Origin: Candidatus Dormiibacter inghamiae
GTDB taxonomy: Bacteria > Chloroflexota > Dormibacteria > Dormibacterales > Dormibacteraceae
DNA length: 53,342 nt
Assembly (NCBI GenBank): GCA_016464825.1
Contig: JAEKNQ010000051.1
Coordinates: forward strand, 1 to 53,342
Direction: 5' to 3'
This document shows, piece by piece, positions 34,725 to 43,185 of this stretch (positions are counted from its first letter, which is position 1; the number at the start of each line of letters is the position of its first letter). Under the pieces are notes generated by a model. The model saw nothing but the letters and a program-made list of their open reading frames with translations. It was not told where the DNA came from and made no database searches. The position numbers were made by a program, and so were the translations under genes.

Positions 34725-35816
34725 ATGCAAGCTTTCGACAGGCAGGACGGCAGGGCCAGGATCAAGGTCATCGGCTGCGGCGGCGGCGGCGGCAACGCAG
34801 TGAATCGCATGATCTCGGCCGCCGTGAAGGGCGTCGACTTCATAGCCGTCAACACCGACATGCAGGCGCTGGAGCGCTGCAACGCCGACATCAAGGTCAA
34901 TATCGGGCGCAAGCTGACGCGCGGGCTCGGCTCCGGCGGCGACTGGACCAAGGGCCGCGACGCGGCGGAGGAGAGCCGGGCGGAGCTGAACGAGCTGGTC
35001 AAGGACTGCGACATGGTGTTCATCACCGCCGGCATGGGTGGCGGCACAGGCACCGGCTCTTCGGCGGTGATCGCCAACCTGGCCAAGGCGGAGGGCGCTC
35101 TCACCATCGGCGTGGTTACCCGGCCCTTCCGCTGGGAGGGCAAGGTGCGTAACGAATCGGCCGAGGAAGGCGTCAAGCTGCTGCGTGACAATGTCGACGC
35201 GCTGATAGTCATCCCCAACGATCGCCTGACCCAGGTGGTGGATAAGAAGAGCACGCTGGAGGACGCTTTCCGGATAGCCGACGACGTCCTTCGGCAGGGT
35301 GTCCAAGGCATCGCCGACCTGATAGTCAACTCCGGCCTGATCAACCTCGACTTCGCCGACGTTAAGGCGGTGATGCTGGACACTGGCGAGGCGCTGATGG
35401 GCATCGGCTACGGCTCCGGCGACACCCGGGCTGAGGACGCGGCCAAGGACGCGGTCTCCAGCCCTCTGCTGGAAACCTCCATCGACGGCGCGCAGGGGAT
35501 CCTGCTCAACATCACGGCTGGCAAGGACATCACGCTGTTCGAGTGCGAAAAGGCGGCCGAGATAGTGAAGGCCTCCGCCGATCCGGGCGCCAACATCTTC
35601 TTCGGCGTGGTAAATGACGAACGCATGCAGGGAGAGGTCAAGATCACAGTGATCGCCACCGGGTTCGGCAAGAACAAGCGCCAGCAGACAGGGCAGACTC
35701 TGGCCAGCGACAGCACCACAGTCGAGTATTCGCGGCCGCTCGCGGAGAGCCGTCCCGCCTACCAGGCGGATGCCGACGATCTCAGCATCCCCGCCTTCAT
35801 GCGCCCTCGTCGCTAG
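34725..35816 (+). CDS. ftsZ: Cell division GTPase FtsZ
   Basis: The tubulin-like ring protein (363 residues). It has IKVIGCGGGGGNAVNRMI near the start, the T4 signature GMGGGTGTGSSAVIANLAK near residue 105, NDRLTQVVDKK near 165, DFADVKAVMLDTGEALMG near 210 and the conserved C-terminal peptide DDLSIPAFMRPRR that binds FtsA. The N-terminal extension before the fold is short. ATG 34725 is chosen because AGGAGGA sits 4 nt upstream; in-frame ATG 34710 and a further extension are less likely. nrdR follows after 19 bp. Confidence 0.97.
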   Translation: MQAFDRQDGRARIKVIGCGGGGGNAVNRMISAAVKGVDFIAVNTDMQALERCNADIKVNIGRKLTRGLGSGGDWTKGRDAAEESRAELNELVKDCDMVFITAGMGGGTGTGSSAVIANLAKAEGALTIGVVTRPFRWEGKVRNESAEEGVKLLRDNVDALIVIPNDRLTQVVDKKSTLEDAFRIADDVLRQGVQGIADLIVNSGLINLDFADVKAVMLDTGEALMGIGYGSGDTRAEDAAKDAVSSPLLETSIDGAQGILLNITAGKDITLFECEKAAEIVKASADPGANIFFGVVNDERMQGEVKITVIATGFGKNKRQQTGQTLASDSTTVEYSRPLAESRPAYQADADDLSIPAFMRPRR

Positions 35817-35835
35817 TGGACTAAGAGGCTTTACG

Positions 35836-36312
35836 ATGCGCTGTCCGTTCTGTGGCCACCCCGAGCTCAAGGTCGTCGATTCGCGCGACTCCGAGGTCGG
35901 GGAGGCCATCCGGCGCCGGCGCGAGTGCCTGGGCTGCGAACAGCGCTTCACCACCTATGAGCGGATCGAGACGGTCCCCTTCTATGTGATCAAGAAGGAC
36001 GGGCGCCGGGAGGATTTCGACCCGCCCAAGCTTTTCGGCGGCCTCAAGAAGGCGACCGACAAGCGCGATATCTCGCCCGAGAAGCTGCAGACCATGGTGG
36101 CACAGATCGAGTCTGAGCTTCGCCGCACAGGCCGGGTGGAGATCCCCAGCACCGATATCGGGGAAATGGTGATGAGCCGGCTCAAAGATCTGGATGAAGT
36201 GGCTTACATCCGCTTCGCCTCGGTCTATCGCCAGTTCATGGATCTCCAGGATGTGCGGGGCGAGATCGACAAGGTGCTCTCCAGCCGACAGCGCCAAAAG
36301 ACCGCCCGCTAA
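35836..36312 (+). CDS. nrdR: Transcriptional repressor NrdR
   Basis: Controls ribonucleotide reductase genes. 158 residues: an N-terminal zinc ribbon MRCPFCGHPELKVVDSR with the second pair in RECLGCEQRFTTYERIE, then the ATP-cone domain (VIKKDGRREDFDPPKLFGGL) and VAYIRFASVYRQFMDL near the end. The length equals the family's. AGAGG lies 8 nt before the start. No nrd genes are in the window. Its position after ftsZ recurs in other phyla. Confidence 0.97.
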   Translation: MRCPFCGHPELKVVDSRDSEVGEAIRRRRECLGCEQRFTTYERIETVPFYVIKKDGRREDFDPPKLFGGLKKATDKRDISPEKLQTMVAQIESELRRTGRVEIPSTDIGEMVMSRLKDLDEVAYIRFASVYRQFMDLQDVRGEIDKVLSSRQRQKTAR

Positions 36313-36396
36313 GCCGAAGCCGCAAGCGGTAGGTTTGGAGCCGGGCGGCTGCGCGGGGGCCGAAGCTCATCGATCGCCATCGGCAGGAGGATTGAC

Positions 36397-37578
36397 ATGA
36401 CTAAGCACGAGACCAGCGGCCCCCGCACGGTCATCGCCAACATCTCGCTTTCGCTGGACGGCCGTGTGAACGGCCTCGGAGGCGACTACGACATGGGCTG
36501 GATAGTCCCCCACGCCCTCACCGATGCGGCCCGTGAACACATGGTCCGCGTGACCAGCACGGCCACGACCGTCCTGCTCGGCCGCAAGAATTATCAGGGG
36601 TTTGGCAGTTATTGGCCGGCCGTCGCCAAGGACGAGAACGCCGACCAGCGCGACCGCACTTTCGCGCAGTGGCTCGACTCGGTCGAAAAGGTCGTCTTCT
36701 CGTCGACTCTTACCGACGCCACCTGGTCCAACTCCCGCATCGTCGATAGAGACCCGGCCGAAGTTGTCAAGCAGCTGCGTCAGCAAGGCGAAGGAAACAT
36801 CATCGTGCTCGCCAGCGTCAGCGTCATCAGGAACCTTCTCTACGCTGACGAGCTCGATCGTCTGACCATCACGCTCTGCCCTGAGTTGGTAGGCGGCGGC
36901 GCTCAACTGTTCGCGGAAGGCTTGCCAGCTTCGTCGTGGACACTCAGTGACATGTCGACTACCGAGTCTGGTGCCATCTGTCCCGTGTACGACCGGGTCC
37001 GATCAGGCGACCGGCGGGTAGTGGACCAAGGTTATGGCGGTGCGTCGCCACAGGCTACGACGATGCCGGCCTCTCTGGCACCACGAATTCTTCGAGTTCC
37101 TGGGCTCCCGTTGGCAGGGTCCGTCTGGGACCCAGGTCCCGAGCCTGCGACCGCTCCCCGGGCGACCGCTCCCCGGGCGACCGCTACAGTCCACTGGATG
37201 GATTGGTTGGGATGGTTCATCCCCCGCGGACTGCTGCATCGGCCGGTGACGGAAAGCCTGGCGCCGCCGGATCCCGCCGATCTCAGCCAGCTCGACGAAC
37301 TTCGCGACCTCGGCTCCCGGCTGGAGCTCCCACATCCGGTGAGCGCACTCTTGGAGTTCGCAAGCGAGAAGGAAGCTCTCTCGGCAGTTGACGCGCTGGC
37401 CAGAGACGGATTTGCCTGCAAGGTGCGGGCAATGCAGGACGGTCGTTGGAGCCTGCGCGCCACCAGCACGCTCGTCCCGACGCCAGGCACCATCACCCGC
37501 CTTCGGGAGCGGCTCAGCGCCAGCTGCGAGACGTTGAGCGGCACCTACGTCGGCTGGGATGCGCCGCCTGTCTACTGA
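36397..37578 (+). CDS. RibD-like reductase domain in frame with an RraB-like domain
   Basis: An open frame of 393 residues with two unrelated parts. Residues 1-205 are a RibD C-terminal/dihydrofolate reductase-like domain: IANISLSLDGRVNGLGGDYD, TTVLLGRKNYQGFGSYWP, IIVLASVSVIRNLL and LCPELVGGGAQLFAEGLP. Residues about 300-393 look like an RraB domain (VSALLEFASEKEALSAVDAL, LVPTPGTITRLRERL, then TYVGWDAPP). The 60-90 residues between read like translated non-coding DNA and include a 15-bp repeat. The ribosome site AGGAGG precedes ATG 36397. It is either a true fusion or two genes whose separating stop has been lost; see the internal start at 37198. Confidence 0.75.
   Translation: MTKHETSGPRTVIANISLSLDGRVNGLGGDYDMGWIVPHALTDAAREHMVRVTSTATTVLLGRKNYQGFGSYWPAVAKDENADQRDRTFAQWLDSVEKVVFSSTLTDATWSNSRIVDRDPAEVVKQLRQQGEGNIIVLASVSVIRNLLYADELDRLTITLCPELVGGGAQLFAEGLPASSWTLSDMSTTESGAICPVYDRVRSGDRRVVDQGYGGASPQATTMPASLAPRILRVPGLPLAGSVWDPGPEPATAPRATAPRATATVHWMDWLGWFIPRGLLHRPVTESLAPPDPADLSQLDELRDLGSRLELPHPVSALLEFASEKEALSAVDALARDGFACKVRAMQDGRWSLRATSTLVPTPGTITRLRERLSASCETLSGTYVGWDAPPVY
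37147..37185 (+). repeat. 15-bp tandem repeat
   Basis: GCGACCGCTCCCCGG occurs at 37147-37161 and 37162-37176, followed by a partial copy at 37177-37185. Read in frame it encodes A-T-A-P-R repeats in the linker, and it lies directly upstream of the candidate promoter of the RraB-like part. Confidence 0.85.
37185..37197 (+). promoter_or_regulatory. -10 box for a leaderless RraB-like gene
   Basis: TACAGT (37185-37190) and exactly 7 nt precede ATG 37198, the same geometry as before the genes at 7479 and 53315. This suggests independent expression of the downstream domain. Confidence 0.5.
37198..37578 (+). CDS. Alternative reading: separate RraB-like protein
   Basis: If translation starts at ATG 37198, the product is 126 residues (MDWLGWFIPRGLLHRPVTES onward) holding a complete RraB-like domain: LRDLGSRLELPHPVSALLEF, then VDALARDGFACKVRAMQDGR and the end GTYVGWDAPP. 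RraB proteins bind RNase E in enterobacteria; related small domains elsewhere have no known partner. It overlaps pgeF by 20 bp. The leaderless promoter makes this an attractive alternative to the fused 393-residue product; this entry overlaps that CDS and is not an extra locus. Confidence 0.5.
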   Translation: MDWLGWFIPRGLLHRPVTESLAPPDPADLSQLDELRDLGSRLELPHPVSALLEFASEKEALSAVDALARDGFACKVRAMQDGRWSLRATSTLVPTPGTITRLRERLSASCETLSGTYVGWDAPPVY

Positions 37579-38305
37579 GCTTGGTTCGGGCCAGGTGCCG
37601 GTGGTGCTGCAGCTGCCCCAGCTGGCCGCCACAGCCGGCCTGAAGCATGGTTTCTCCACTCTGGCGCTAGGATCGATGGCGAGGACCGTCGGGGGCGCGG
37701 ACAGCCGCACGCCAGCTCGTCTGGCGCTGGCCGAGGAGCTGACGCTACCACTTGAGAACGTGGTCACGGCGGGGGCTGTGCACGGTTCCCGTGTCGCCCG
37801 CGTGGACGAACCTCAAGACCTCGTCCCCCAGACTGACGGTCTGGTCACCGACCGGACTGATCTGGGCCTCCTGGTCACTGCTGCAGACTGCTACCCGGTG
37901 CTCCTCTTCGATCCTGTGCGCAGGGCTCTGGGCCTCGCTCATGCCGGCTGGCGGGGCACGGCTGCCGGCATCGCAGCGGACTTGGTGAGCGCGCTGGCCC
38001 TTCACTTCGGCAGTCGTCCGGCCGACCTCCTGGCGGGCCTGGGGCCTGGCATCTGCGGTCGCTGCTACCCCGTGACGCCGGAAGTGGCGGCTCACTTCGA
38101 CCGCTGCTTGGTGAGGCCGGCGGCCATCTCGGGCAGGTTTCAGCTCGACCTCAGGGCGGCCAACCGCCGGCAGCTGGAGCACGCCGGCGTCCGGCCGAGC
38201 CAGGTCTTCCAGCATCCTGCCTGCACCTACGAGAGCAGCTTTTTGGCCTCGCACAGGCGCCAGGCCGATGGTTCGCGCTGCGCCTGCCTGGTAGCGCTTG
38301 CCTGA
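37559..38305 (+). CDS. pgeF: Peptidoglycan editing factor PgeF (YfiH family)
   Basis: A 248-residue copper/zinc-type amidase-like enzyme of the YfiH family; E. coli PgeF removes wrong L-Ser from muropeptides. It shows HGSRVARVDEPQDL (metal His), LLVTAADCYPVLLFDPVRRA with the catalytic Cys, ALGLAHAGWRGTAAGIAADL with the second His, and GLGPGICGRCYPVTPEV. The last third is weakly conserved. It starts at ATG 37559 inside the previous gene. yggS overlaps its end by 8 bp. Its place after the wall cluster fits a role in precursor quality control. Confidence 0.93.
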   Translation: MRRLSTELGSGQVPVVLQLPQLAATAGLKHGFSTLALGSMARTVGGADSRTPARLALAEELTLPLENVVTAGAVHGSRVARVDEPQDLVPQTDGLVTDRTDLGLLVTAADCYPVLLFDPVRRALGLAHAGWRGTAAGIAADLVSALALHFGSRPADLLAGLGPGICGRCYPVTPEVAAHFDRCLVRPAAISGRFQLDLRAANRRQLEHAGVRPSQVFQHPACTYESSFLASHRRQADGSRCACLVALA

Positions 38306-38969
38306 GGCGGAGCTCGACGTCCAGGCGATCGCTGAGCGGGTCCGGCAGGTCCGCCGGCGCGTCGAGATGGCCGGCGGTGACCCCGACGCCATCGAGATAG
38401 TGGCGGCCACGAAGCGCCAGCCCCCGGCAATCTGCCGGGCGGCGCTGGCGGCCGGTCTGACAGCACTCGGCGAGAACCGAGTGCAGGAGGCCCTGGCGAA
38501 AATGCCTGAAGTGCCTGACGCCAGCTGGCACCTGATCGGCAATCTACAGAGCAACAAGGTCAAGCACGCCAGCCGCTTCCAGCTGCTGCAGTCGCTGGAT
38601 TCCCTCCGTCTGGCCGAGGCGCTCGGCCAACTGTCGGCGGCTCCGCCGGGGCTACTGCAGGTGAACGTGGCTCGGGAGCCGCAGAAGCACGGCGTCCTCC
38701 CCGAAGTGGCGGTGGCGACGGCTGTCGCCATGGCCGAACTCATCGAGCTTCGCGGCTTCATGGCGATGGGTGCCGGAGGCGCGCTGGCGCAGCCAAGTTT
38801 CCAGGAGCTGCGACGGCTCCGGGATGAGACCGAACAGCGGCTTGGCCGACCTTTGCCCGTCCTCTCCATGGGCATGAGTGGAGACCTGGAGGCGGCGGTG
38901 CGAGCAGGCAGCACAATGCTTCGGCTGGGGGCTGTGTTTTTTGGACCCCGTAGCTTGGAGCAGCGATGA
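38298..38969 (+). CDS. yggS: PLP homeostasis protein YggS
   Basis: A 223-residue single-domain alanine-racemase-fold protein that binds pyridoxal phosphate without racemase activity. It has the PLP lysine in IVAATKRQPP near residue 38, ALGENRVQEALAK near 60, WHLIGNLQSNKVKHASRF near 77 and PVLSMGMSGDLEAAVRAGST near 195. The start is TTG 38298, overlapping the pgeF stop by 8 bp. The usual neighbour sepF, expected between yggS and yggT in many relatives, is absent. Confidence 0.93.
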   Translation: MPEAELDVQAIAERVRQVRRRVEMAGGDPDAIEIVAATKRQPPAICRAALAAGLTALGENRVQEALAKMPEVPDASWHLIGNLQSNKVKHASRFQLLQSLDSLRLAEALGQLSAAPPGLLQVNVAREPQKHGVLPEVAVATAVAMAELIELRGFMAMGAGGALAQPSFQELRRLRDETEQRLGRPLPVLSMGMSGDLEAAVRAGSTMLRLGAVFFGPRSLEQR

Positions 38970-39220
38970 CAAGTACAGTGACCCTCCTGCAGGCCTTTCT
39001 CTGGGGCTTTCTACTCTGCCTGGTGGTCCGCGGCTTCTTCAGCTTCTTTGAGCCTTACCCGCGGAACCAGATCCACGTGATCACCTTCCGCATCACCGAG
39101 CCTGTGCTGGGGTCTGTGCGCCGCGTGATCCCGCCGATGGGTGGCTTCGATCTGTCCTTCGTGGTCGTCTTCTTCGGGATCCAGCTCCTGGTCCAGTTGC
39201 TGGGCCGGCTGGTCCGCTAG
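38966..39220 (+). CDS. yggT: YggT-family membrane protein
   Basis: An 84-residue protein with two hydrophobic stretches (LLQAFLWGFLLCLVVRGFFS and LSFVVVFFGIQLLVQLLGRL). Between them is the YggT hallmark ITEPVLGSVRRVIPPMGGFD. The family is linked by gene order to division and wall synthesis, function unknown. ATGA overlap with yggS makes them one operon. Confidence 0.9.
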   Translation: MTSTVTLLQAFLWGFLLCLVVRGFFSFFEPYPRNQIHVITFRITEPVLGSVRRVIPPMGGFDLSFVVVFFGIQLLVQLLGRLVR

Positions 39221-39281
39221 CCGTCCACACCCGACGGAGGAATCCCGTCGCCGGCGACCGGTGTAGTTGTGAACCCCGAAA

Positions 39282-39980
39282 TCAAGGTTTGACGCAGGTG
39301 TAGGCGCCGTACACGGATCGACGGAAATCGGCTCTCACTATCTGGAAGCCTGCCGCGGCCAGCATCGGCTCCAGGAGCCAACGGAAGGTGCTGTGCTCGG
39401 TGCGGATGTGGGTGATGAAGTCCTGGCAGGTGTAGCCCCAGGTGGGGTCGTCCGCTGCGGCGTCGAGCCATCGGCCGAGGACCTGGTCGGCTTGAGACGG
39501 CTGGAAGTCGTAGATCAGATCGTGCAACAGCAGGACACCGTTTGGCTTCAATATCCGGCTGATGCGATCGAGGGCGACAGCCTTCCAGAAGTCGGGTAGG
39601 TGATGGAGCGCGTTGCGGCTGTACACGGCGTCGACCGGCGGTCCGGCATGTTGGTAGCTGAGAAACCCAGCCTGTACACAGTTAAGGTTCGATAGTCCAG
39701 CAGCGGCCGCTCGCTTGCGCACCACGCTCAGCATTTCCGGCGAGACGTCGATAGCGACAATCCGGCCGAATTCGCGCGCGGCAGCGATTACAAATCTCCC
39801 CGTCCCGGCGCCGAGGTCGACAAGGGTCGAGGTCCGCCCCACCCCCTGCGCCCGGAGCACGGCCAGATCCTCGCTGGGGTCGTGGTTTCCTTGCTTGCGA
39901 TCGTAACCAGCGATAAAGGCAGGGTCGCGATGTTCCGGGCCCGAGTACGCCAGTTCGTCAATCAGCCAGGGCCTGACCAC
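39282..39980 (-). CDS. Class I SAM-dependent methyltransferase
   Basis: A stand-alone methyltransferase of about 232 residues. The SAM site LVDLGAGTGRFVIAAAREFG near residue 55 is followed by IVAIDVSPEMLSVVRKRAAA, VYSRNALHHLPDFWKAVALD and RILKPNGVLLLHDLIYDF. No domain identifies its substrate. The start is uncertain: the frame is open up to 40220, but residues upstream of GTG 39980 look non-coding and would run to the edge of the ileS T-box stem, so GTG 39980 is preferred. It lies between yggT and ileS on the opposite strand. Confidence 0.82.
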   Translation of the reverse strand: MVRPWLIDELAYSGPEHRDPAFIAGYDRKQGNHDPSEDLAVLRAQGVGRTSTLVDLGAGTGRFVIAAAREFGRIVAIDVSPEMLSVVRKRAAAAGLSNLNCVQAGFLSYQHAGPPVDAVYSRNALHHLPDFWKAVALDRISRILKPNGVLLLHDLIYDFQPSQADQVLGRWLDAAADDPTWGYTCQDFITHIRTEHSTFRWLLEPMLAAAGFQIVRADFRRSVYGAYTCVKP

Positions 39981-40108
39981 ACACTGATCATGACTCAGCA
40001 GGCCAGGGCACGGTCTGCTGTCACGGGGGAGCGGCGCCGCGGGCGGGGACCGACCAGCGCCGTGACTGCTCGGGATCCGATCGTCGACCTTTCCCTCGCC
40101 ACCGCCGG

Positions 40109-40114
40109 TACACT
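40109..40114 (+). promoter_or_regulatory. Putative -10 box of the ileS leader
   Basis: TACACT at 40109-40114 would start transcription near 40121, giving a leader of about 200 nt. A weak -35 (TCGACC, 40084-40089) is 19 bp upstream. Confidence 0.35.
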
Positions 40115-40120
40115 TAGCAG

Positions 40121-40323
40121 CGTCGTCCGGCGTCGAGGGAGACAGGTAGGCCTCTGCTTCACCGCTCACAGAGAGCTCGCGCAGCTGAGATGCGAGCAGC
40201 GGCCAGGAGGCTGAGATCACTCCTGAGCCGGAGCCACATGAGAGCCCGCTGTCAGGCGGGAACCTGGGTGGTACCGCGGGCCGTCAGGGCTCGTCCCAGA
40301 TCAACTTTCTCGAGGACGGCCAG
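40121..40323 (+). promoter_or_regulatory. ileS T-box riboswitch, likely translational
   Basis: The T-box signature is GGGTGGTACCGCGGG, about 40266-40280. A stem C-G-G-C-CAGGAG / CTCCTG-a-GCCG (40200-40230) carries the loop GCTGAGATCA, whose ATC (40216-40218) is an isoleucine codon and fits the specifier. Antisequestrator: CTGGG (40264-40268) with CCCAG (40295-40299). Competing pairing: CGTCC (40292-40296) with GGACG (40314-40318), and GGCCGTC (40279-40285) with GACGGCC (40315-40321), covering the GAGGA ribosome site (40312-40316) before ATG 40324. No terminator U-run follows, so uncharged tRNA-Ile probably frees translation. The promoter and the exact 5' end are inferred. Confidence 0.88.
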
Positions 40324-43185
40324 ATGCTGACGGATAAGCGGTTTCAAGCGGTTTCGCCCCGAGTTCATTTTCCGGACCTGGAGCGGGAAGTAATGGCGCT
40401 CTGGGCGGAAGAGGACACATTCCGCCGGAGTCTGGCGCACCGCCGCGAGGGCAAGCCTTTCGTCTTCTACGAGGGACCGCCCACCGCCAACGGTCGGCCG
40501 GGGACCCACCACGTCCTGGCCCGCGCTTTCAAGGACCTGTTCGGCCGCTACCAGACGATGAAAGGCCGCTACGTGGAGCGCAAGGCAGGTTGGGACACTC
40601 ATGGCCTGCCCGTCGAACTGGAGGTGGAGAAGAAGCTCGGTGTCTCCGGCAAGCAGCAGATCGAGGAGTTCGGCATCGAAGAGTTCAACCGGCTGTGCCG
40701 GGAAAGTGTTTACGAGTACGTCTCCGATTGGCGAGCATTCTCCGAGCGCATGGCCTTCTGGCTCGACTACGACGCTGCCTACTGGACGCTCAACAGTGAC
40801 TACCTCCAGTCAGTCTGGTGGGCACTGAAGACCATCTGGGATCGCGGTCTCATCTACAAGGGCTTCAAGGTCGCCCCCTACTGTCCCCGCTGCGCCACTC
40901 CGCTCTCCAGCCACGAGCTGGCCCAGGGCTACGAGGACGACGTCCCCGACCCCAGCGTCTATGTGCGCTTCCGCCTGAAGCAGGAGCCCAACACATTCTT
41001 GCTGGCCTGGACCACGACCCCCTGGACGCTGCCCGGCAACGTGGCCCTGGCAGTTGGCCGCGACCTCGCTTACGTTCTGGTCCAAAAGCGCGGCACCGAC
41101 TCCAGCTCCCCCGAGCCGGTCGAGAAGTTGATCCTGGCGGAGGCGAGACAGGAGGTGCTGCAGGGCGACTACGAGGTGCTGAAGCGCTTCACCGGCCAGG
41201 AGCTGCTCGACCTCGACTATGAGCCGCTCTTCCCCTATCTGCCGCCCGAGAAGCGGGCCTTCTATGTCATCGACGCCGACTTCGTCTCGACTGCGGAGGG
41301 CACGGGTGTGGTCCACACAGCTGCTGCGTACGGCGCCGACGACCTCCGCGTCTGCCAGGAGAAGGGCATTCCGATCCGCCACACGGTCGACCTCCGCGGT
41401 CGCATGGTGCCCGAAATGGAGGCCTTCGCCGGCATGTTCGTCAAGGACGCCGACCCGTACATCATCGCCGACCTGCGGGAACGCGGCTTGGTCTACCGGG
41501 AGGAGCAGATCCGCCACACGTATCCGTTCTGCTGGCGCTGCGGAACGCCGCTCATCTACTACGCGCTGGACAGCTGGTACGTGCAAACGACGGCTGTCAA
41601 GGACGAGCTCGTGGCCAACAACCTCGCCACCAACTGGGTGCCCGCCCACGTGAGGACCGGGCGCATGGGCGACTGGTTGGAGCACAACGTCGACTGGGCC
41701 ATCTCGCGCACTCGCTACTGGGGCACGCCGCTGCCTTTTTGGATCTGCAGCTGCGGCGAGCGGCGCTGCGTAGCCTCCGCCGAGGAGCTGGGGTTGCCGC
41801 CGGAGGCCGATCTGCACAGACCGTACATCGATGCCGTGAAGCTGACCTGCCGCAGGTGTGGGGGGCAGATGGAGCGCGTGCCCGACGTGCTCGATGGCTG
41901 GTTCGACTCGGGCTCGATGCCCTTTGCCCAGCGCGGCTTTCCCCGCGCCCGCACCGACGAGTTCCAGGAAACCTTCCCGGCAGACTTCATCAGCGAGGCC
42001 CAGGACCAGACCCGCGGCTGGTTCTATTCACTGCTCGCCATCTCGACGCTGCTCTTCCGCCAGAACGCCTACCGCAACGTCATCTGCCTGGGCATGATAG
42101 TGGACGACCAGGGCCAGAAGATGAGCAAGTCGCGGGGCAACATCCTGGACCCGACCAAGCTGTTCGACCAATTCGGCGCCGACGCCGTGCGCTGGAACTT
42201 CTTCGTCTCCCCGGTGGGGGAGGATCAACGGCTCGGCCCCAAGACCCTGCAGAACGTCGTCAGACAGTTCCTGCTGACCCTCTGGAACGTCTATTCGTTC
42301 TTCGTGACCTACGCCAACATCGATGGCTTTTCGCCCGAGTCACCAGAGCTGCCGCTTTCGCAACGGCCGGTACTCGACCGCTGGCTGCTCTCCCGGCTGG
42401 ACCATCTGGTGGAGACCGTCGACCACAACCTCGAGCACTATGAGGTCAACGGCGCCGCGCGGCCGCTGCAAACGTTCGTGGAGGAGCTCTCCAACTGGTA
42501 CGTGCGGCGCTCGCGGCGCCGCTTCTGGAAGTCGGAATCCGATGCTGACAAGCTCTCCGCCTACCAGACGCTCTACCAGACGCTGGTCAGCCTCTCCCGG
42601 CTGCTGGCGCCTTTTCTGCCCTTCGTGGCCGAGGCGCTGCACCGCAACCTCTGCGCCGGCGCCAGCGTCCATCTGGCGGACTTCCCAAGTGCCTCCGGCT
42701 CGGCGCGGGACGCCCAGCTCGAACAGGAGATGGCCGAGGCGCGACAGGCGGTGGTGGAAGGGCTGGCCGCCCGCGACTCTGCAAGGCTCAAGGTGCGCCA
42801 GCCGCTTCAGTCGGTGACCCTGCCCCGCGCGTTCAGGCCCGAGCTGGCTGCGATCATCCGAGACGAGCTGAACGTCAAGGAGGTTCTCAGCGGACCCCAG
42901 TTCCTGCTCGATACCGAGATCAGTGAGGAGCTACGGCTGGAGGGCCTGGCGCGGGATCTGATCCGGAGGGTGCAGGAGCTGCGCAAGCAGAGCGGTCTCC
43001 AGATCGAAGACCGCATAGTTCTTTTCCTGGTCGGGGCCGGGGACTGGCCTCGAGTGATCAGTCACTTCGGTGGCGTCGTGGCGGCCGAAACGCTGGCGCG
43101 TGAAGTCGTCGAACAGCGCCCGGAGGAGATTGCCGGCGCGGAGATCGGAGAGGACCTCTGGATAGGGCTCAAACGCGCGAGTTGA
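40324..43185 (+). CDS. ileS: Isoleucyl-tRNA synthetase
   Basis: Charges tRNA-Ile. 953 residues with a class I core: [20 protein letters not shown] (the HIGH-equivalent reads G-T-H-H), [19 protein letters not shown], the editing domain [20 protein letters not shown] near residue 220, [18 protein letters not shown] near 565, and [14 protein letters not shown] near 597. The C-terminal anticodon-binding region is present, but no C-terminal zinc finger; cysteines ICSCGERRC and CRRCGG are inserted before the KMSKS part. The pattern fits the eukaryote-like type 2 group. Expression is under the T-box in front. The stop overlaps lspA as TTGA. Confidence 0.97.
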   Translation: MLTDKRFQAVSPRVHFPDLEREVMALWAEEDTFRRSLAHRREGKPFVFYEGPPTANGRPGTHHVLARAFKDLFGRYQTMKGRYVERKAGWDTHGLPVELEVEKKLGVSGKQQIEEFGIEEFNRLCRESVYEYVSDWRAFSERMAFWLDYDAAYWTLNSDYLQSVWWALKTIWDRGLIYKGFKVAPYCPRCATPLSSHELAQGYEDDVPDPSVYVRFRLKQEPNTFLLAWTTTPWTLPGNVALAVGRDLAYVLVQKRGTDSSSPEPVEKLILAEARQEVLQGDYEVLKRFTGQELLDLDYEPLFPYLPPEKRAFYVIDADFVSTAEGTGVVHTAAAYGADDLRVCQEKGIPIRHTVDLRGRMVPEMEAFAGMFVKDADPYIIADLRERGLVYREEQIRHTYPFCWRCGTPLIYYALDSWYVQTTAVKDELVANNLATNWVPAHVRTGRMGDWLEHNVDWAISRTRYWGTPLPFWICSCGERRCVASAEELGLPPEADLHRPYIDAVKLTCRRCGGQMERVPDVLDGWFDSGSMPFAQRGFPRARTDEFQETFPADFISEAQDQTRGWFYSLLAISTLLFRQNAYRNVICLGMIVDDQGQKMSKSRGNILDPTKLFDQFGADAVRWNFFVSPVGEDQRLGPKTLQNVVRQFLLTLWNVYSFFVTYANIDGFSPESPELPLSQRPVLDRWLLSRLDHLVETVDHNLEHYEVNGAARPLQTFVEELSNWYVRRSRRRFWKSESDADKLSAYQTLYQTLVSLSRLLAPFLPFVAEALHRNLCAGASVHLADFPSASGSARDAQLEQEMAEARQAVVEGLAARDSARLKVRQPLQSVTLPRAFRPELAAIIRDELNVKEVLSGPQFLLDTEISEELRLEGLARDLIRRVQELRKQSGLQIEDRIVLFLVGAGDWPRVISHFGGVVAAETLAREVVEQRPEEIAGAEIGEDLWIGLKRAS

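Noticed and set aside
39980..40220. N-terminal extension of the methyltransferase to ATG 40220
   Set aside because: The added 80 residues have no domain character and would reach the specifier stem of the T-box on the other strand.
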